A stretch of DNA of 40,783 bases from Phycisphaerae bacterium (GTDB lineage: Bacteria; Planctomycetota; Phycisphaerae; SM23-33). The notes below the pieces were generated by a model. It made no database searches. It had not been told where the DNA came from and saw only the letters and a program-made list of their open reading frames with translations. The position numbers were made by a program, and so were the translations under genes. The stretch's first letter is position 1; every line of letters starts with the position of its first letter. The DNA lies in assembly GCA_003551645.1 (NCBI GenBank), contig PUND01000033.1, positions 1 to 40,783 of the forward strand, given 5' to 3'. Positions 38,188 to 40,783 of the stretch are shown piece after piece.

Positions 38188-40053
38188 ATGCGTTTATCAG
38201 CCACTTTAGCAGCAATCGCCCTGCCGGTACTTTGCGCCGGCATCGCAGCGGGCCAGTGGGCCGGCGACTGGGACATCCCGAACCCGGAAAACCGCGAACA
38301 CCCGCAAGGTGAAGCGGCCCAGGCCGCCAGCCCCCGAAGCTATGAGGATGAGGAGGGCTTCGTCGAACGGGCCAAAATCGTCTTGGAGGGCGTCGCCGAC
38401 AACGACCTGATGACGTGGCGTCGCGGGTTCTTCGAAGGCGGCGACCCCGGCAAGTATCTGCCCGGACACGCGATGGCCAAGCTGCTCATCGGCCAGGACG
38501 ACCCGGACATCCGCCGGCTCTACAACGACGACCGCTCGCACCGCGAACACTACCACTTCGCCGCGGTCAACTGGGGCAGGTTCCTGCCGATTTTCGGCGA
38601 GGATATCCTGACCGAGGAGACGCGCGAGAAGCTCGCCGACAGCGCCTTCCGCTACGGGGCCTATATGAATCCCCGCGGCACGGAAAACCACGTCACACAG
38701 TGGATGACCACCCAGAGCGTCCTGCCCCACTACACCGGGCGCGGGCTTTCGCACCAGCCGAAGGATGAGGTGCTGTCCCGCGGGAAGGAGCACCTGCGCG
38801 AGTACATCACCGGCATCTACGCCGCCGGCAACGGCGAGTGGGACTCCAGCATCTACTACATGTTCACCATGAACGGGCTGATGAATGTCTATGACTTCGC
38901 TAAGGACGATGAGACGCGACTGATAGCCCGCGCCGGGCTGGACTGGTTCGCCACCGCCTACGCACTGAAATATCGTGACGGCATCTTCACCGGCCCGAAC
39001 CAGCGCGGCTTCGCCACACGCCCGCACGGCTCCATCACCGACCAGACCGGCTTCATCTGGTTCGGCTCCAACGCACGGATAACCCCGGCCGACACGCGCG
39101 GCTGGCGATATACCCCACACGCCGTGACCAGCAGTTGGCGACCCAACCGCGTCCTCAACAACATCGCCCGCAAGAACCTGCCAGATATGCCGTTTGAGTC
39201 GCGAAACTCCAAGCCCAACTACTGGGGCACTCGCGGCACGCCGCAGGCGAGCAACATGCACGAAACCGTGTACGTCTCGCCAAACGCCACCATGGGCACG
39301 CTCTGGAATGGGCACGGCTCGCAGATAGGCCGGTTCCAGGTGGTCGCCTCCACCGAGGACGGCGGCGTGTCCTTCTCCGGCGGCAACCCGCGAAGCTCCG
39401 ACCATCGCGGAGAGAAGACCGGCATCGGCTTCGGCTACGGTACCGGGCGGTACAGCCAGTACGCGGCCAGCGGCCCGGTTGCGGTCCACGTCGCCTGCGC
39501 GCCTGAGGATGATACCGACGCCCACTACAGCTTCTTCCGGTATCCCGAAGACATCGAGCCGACGCATGCCGGCAACTGGTGGCTGTTCAAAGCCGGAAAG
39601 ACCACCGTGGCGGTCTATCCGCTCGGCGGCGATGCGGAGATCGCGGAGCTGGACGACGACCTCGAGGCCCTTAGCATACCGGGACAGAACAGCGGCTTCG
39701 TCGTCCGCGTGCTCGACGCCGACGTGCCCGACGAGCGGAACGCCGCCAGGCGGCTTCAGCAGGTGCGGGTGGATACTTCCCGCTTCGACGACGAACAGGC
39801 CGTCACCGTCACTGACGCCGGCAGCACGCTGGAGTTCCGCTTCGACCCGGCCACCGATGACGACCGTCACGGCAACAAGACGCCGAACGTGAAAATCGAC
39901 GGCGAGGAGATTTCCTTCGGCGACTGGCCTGTGTACGACGGCCCGTACATCCGCCAGGAAGACGGAGTCCTTAGGGTCCACGACGGGACCGACGGGTTCG
40001 AGATAGACTTCACCGAAGACCTGCCAGTTTATAGCGAGTGGAAACCGGAATAA
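38188..40053 (+). CDS. Large secreted protein, paralogue of the left-edge gene
   Basis: A 621-residue exported protein with signal peptide MRLSATLAAIALPVLCAGIAAG. The first half is aromatic and helical: REHYHFAAVNWGRFLPIFGED, NHVTQWMTTQSVLPHYTGRG, GNGEWDSSIYYMFTMNGLMN, VYDFAKDDETRL and DWFATAYALKYRDGIFTGPN. The second half is beta-rich and ends FTEDLPVYSEWKPE. It shares ordered blocks with the gene at 1-1732, so the two are paralogues. The layout (helical toroid plus beta-sandwich) suggests a polysaccharide-degrading or -binding protein, but no catalytic motif is recognised. ATG 38188, with AAAGGTG seven bases upstream, is preferred over the track start 38122. Confidence 0.85.
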   Translation: MRLSATLAAIALPVLCAGIAAGQWAGDWDIPNPENREHPQGEAAQAASPRSYEDEEGFVERAKIVLEGVADNDLMTWRRGFFEGGDPGKYLPGHAMAKLLIGQDDPDIRRLYNDDRSHREHYHFAAVNWGRFLPIFGEDILTEETREKLADSAFRYGAYMNPRGTENHVTQWMTTQSVLPHYTGRGLSHQPKDEVLSRGKEHLREYITGIYAAGNGEWDSSIYYMFTMNGLMNVYDFAKDDETRLIARAGLDWFATAYALKYRDGIFTGPNQRGFATRPHGSITDQTGFIWFGSNARITPADTRGWRYTPHAVTSSWRPNRVLNNIARKNLPDMPFESRNSKPNYWGTRGTPQASNMHETVYVSPNATMGTLWNGHGSQIGRFQVVASTEDGGVSFSGGNPRSSDHRGEKTGIGFGYGTGRYSQYAASGPVAVHVACAPEDDTDAHYSFFRYPEDIEPTHAGNWWLFKAGKTTVAVYPLGGDAEIAELDDDLEALSIPGQNSGFVVRVLDADVPDERNAARRLQQVRVDTSRFDDEQAVTVTDAGSTLEFRFDPATDDDRHGNKTPNVKIDGEEISFGDWPVYDGPYIRQEDGVLRVHDGTDGFEIDFTEDLPVYSEWKPE

Positions 40054-40159
40054 CTTCCGGCGGACAATCCGACATCACAACCGGCGCGGCGTCCGAGACA
40101 GTATCGGGCGCCGCGCTGTACATTCGCGGGTTCACGCCCGTCCGCCAAGACCCCCATTG

Positions 40160-40222
40160 CAGGGATGCACAGGATGCATGGGATTCATCTCAAAGTCCAC
40201 AGAGCACGCAAAGACCACGAGA
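40160..40222. repeat. 9-bp quasi-repeat array, direct
   Basis: Seven 9-mers CAGGGATGC, ACAGGATGC, ATGGGATTC, ATCTCAAAG, TCCACAGAG, CACGCAAAG, ACCACGAGA. AAGACCACGA (40211-40220) is inverted exactly at 40284-40293 in the next array. Confidence 0.8.
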
Positions 40223-40273
40223 TTTGTGGAAAGGACCGTAGCACCGGCTTGCCATCGCGAAGACCTTCCGCCC

Positions 40274-40309
40274 TTGTGGAACTTCGTGGTCTTATAGAGC
40301 TTCGTGATT
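40274..40309. repeat. 9-bp quasi-repeat array, inverted
   Basis: Four 9-mers TTGTGGAAC, TTCGTGGTC, TTATAGAGC, TTCGTGATT: the CACGAA-type unit on the opposite strand, facing the array at 40160-40222 across about 50 bp. Confidence 0.82.
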
Positions 40310-40352
40310 CCGGCCCTTCGACAAGCTCTTGGCAGGCAATCCGCAATTCTAC

Positions 40353-40436
40353 TGGCCCGGGAGGGATTCGAACCCTCACGTCCCGAGGGACAAGGGATTT
40401 TAAGTCCCCAGCGTCTGCCGATTCCGCCACCGGGCC
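40353..40436 (-). tRNA. tRNA-Leu (anticodon UAA)
   Basis: The minus strand folds as a tRNA: acceptor GGCCCGG with CCGGGCC, D-arm TGGCGGAATCGGCAGACGC, anticodon arm GGGGA-CTTAAAA-TCCCT with TAA at 34-36, a long variable arm TGTCCCTCGGGACG typical of leucine tRNAs, T-arm GAGGG-TTCGAAT-CCCTC and discriminator A. Length 84 nt. CCA is not encoded; GTAG follows. Confidence 0.96.
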
Positions 40437-40664
40437 GTGGTACGCACTCGTTGAGCCGCTGAAAAGGCAGGCAGGTGGGTCGCCGGCCGGGAAAGACCTC
40501 AGCCGGTGTCCGCACAGCGAACCACCTGCTCGCCGCTGCCGCGGAAGACCGTTACCGCCGCCGTCGCAGACAGGATAACCCCGCACCGCCCCGGCCGCCA
40601 ATGCTTTGCGGGCGCCTTCGGCACGTGGCGGGGTCCGATCGGTTCGTCGCCGGCCGCGAACCCG

Positions 40665-40783
40665 ATCGGGTAGGCAGGGGCGATTGCTCGCCCCGGCCTC
40701 CCACACCACCGTACGTACGGTTCCGTATACGGCGGTTCAGCAGGTGCTCTCAAGTCGTCGATGCTCGGCAAGCAGGCTTACAA
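40665..40783 (-). mobile_element. 3' end of a group II intron (domains V and VI), rest outside the window
   Basis: On the minus strand ACCGCCGTATACGGAACCGT then ACGTACGGTGGT (40736-40705) folds as a domain V: 8-bp lower stem ACCGCCGT/ACGGTGGT, an internal bulge, then ACG-GAAC-CGT. A GC-rich hairpin follows (GGGGCGA-GCAA-TCGCCCC) and then CCTACCCGAT, which reads like domain VI with a bulged branch-point A and the intron 3' end near 40665. The reverse transcriptase gene, if present, lies beyond 40783; a TAA at 40780-40778 could be its stop. Confidence 0.7.

Noticed and set aside
38206-39981. 591-residue minus-strand ORF
   Set aside because: Shadow of the right-hand secreted protein; no recognisable motifs.
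40437-40664. Possible gene between tRNA-Leu and the intron end
   Set aside because: ORFs here have no motif, no ribosome binding site and overlap the tRNA or intron sequence; I see nothing supportable in this stretch.

Overview
The window is a GC-rich bacterial chromosome segment, about 60% GC by eye, with about 30 genes. Cytosolic genes are ordinary bacterial ones: hisB, ispF, cysS, ruvC, ruvA, ruvB and tRNA-Leu. Exported proteins carry Gram-negative-style signal peptides or lipoboxes. The mix of large secreted proteins, aldo/keto reductases, an arylpyruvate oxidoreductase cluster, an Etf-linked dehydrogenase cluster, a REP-flanked IS200-type transposase and abundant intergenic quasi-repeats suggests an anaerobic or facultative Planctomycetota (Phycisphaerae-like) genome. 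This lineage call is inference; there is no rRNA gene in the window.

Layout. 1-4.0 kb: 5' part of a large secreted protein on the minus strand (absent from the ORF track because it leaves the window), divergent from two aldo/keto reductases. 4.1-5.6 kb: a HypA-like gene bracketed by inverted quasi-repeats, a small lipoprotein and a truncated sugar ABC permease. 5.7-8.5 kb: a UgpC/MsmX-type ABC ATPase and an exported protein with three DJ-1/PfpI-like domains. 8.6-10.4 kb (minus): hisB, a HAD phosphatase and a hydrogenase-maturation-type protease. 10.7-18.6 kb (plus): thioesterase, iorA, iorB, paaK, a double-ACT protein, a second paaK and an Na+/solute symporter. Together these look like a module that oxidises aryl- or branched-chain 2-oxoacids to acyl-CoA and interconverts acyl-CoA with free acid.

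18.6-25.7 kb: a zinc alcohol dehydrogenase, a HEAT-repeat lipoprotein, then etfB-etfA and two tandem GlcD-family FAD dehydrogenases. The order matches electron-bifurcating lactate dehydrogenase/Etf loci, with the dehydrogenase doubled. 25.9-32.1 kb (minus): a B12-binding-domain protein lacking the usual histidine, and an overlapping three-gene signalling operon (periplasmic binding protein, hybrid histidine kinase with HPt, REC-GGDEF diguanylate cyclase). 32.3-38 kb (plus): ispF-cysS, the REP/IS200-type element, then ruvC-ruvA-[four-helix-bundle gene]-ruvB. 38.2-40.8 kb: a second large secreted protein homologous to the one at the left edge, tRNA-Leu(UAA), and the 3' end of a probable group II intron.

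The least explained signal is a set of at least eleven short arrays of degenerate 7-, 8- or 9-bp units, all in intergenic DNA. A perfect 19-bp inverted pair of such arrays brackets the four-helix-bundle (S23-type) gene that interrupts the ruv operon, and a 21/25 imperfect inverted pair brackets the hypA-like gene. These arrays and the gene cassettes between them are the best candidate in the window for an undescribed element.
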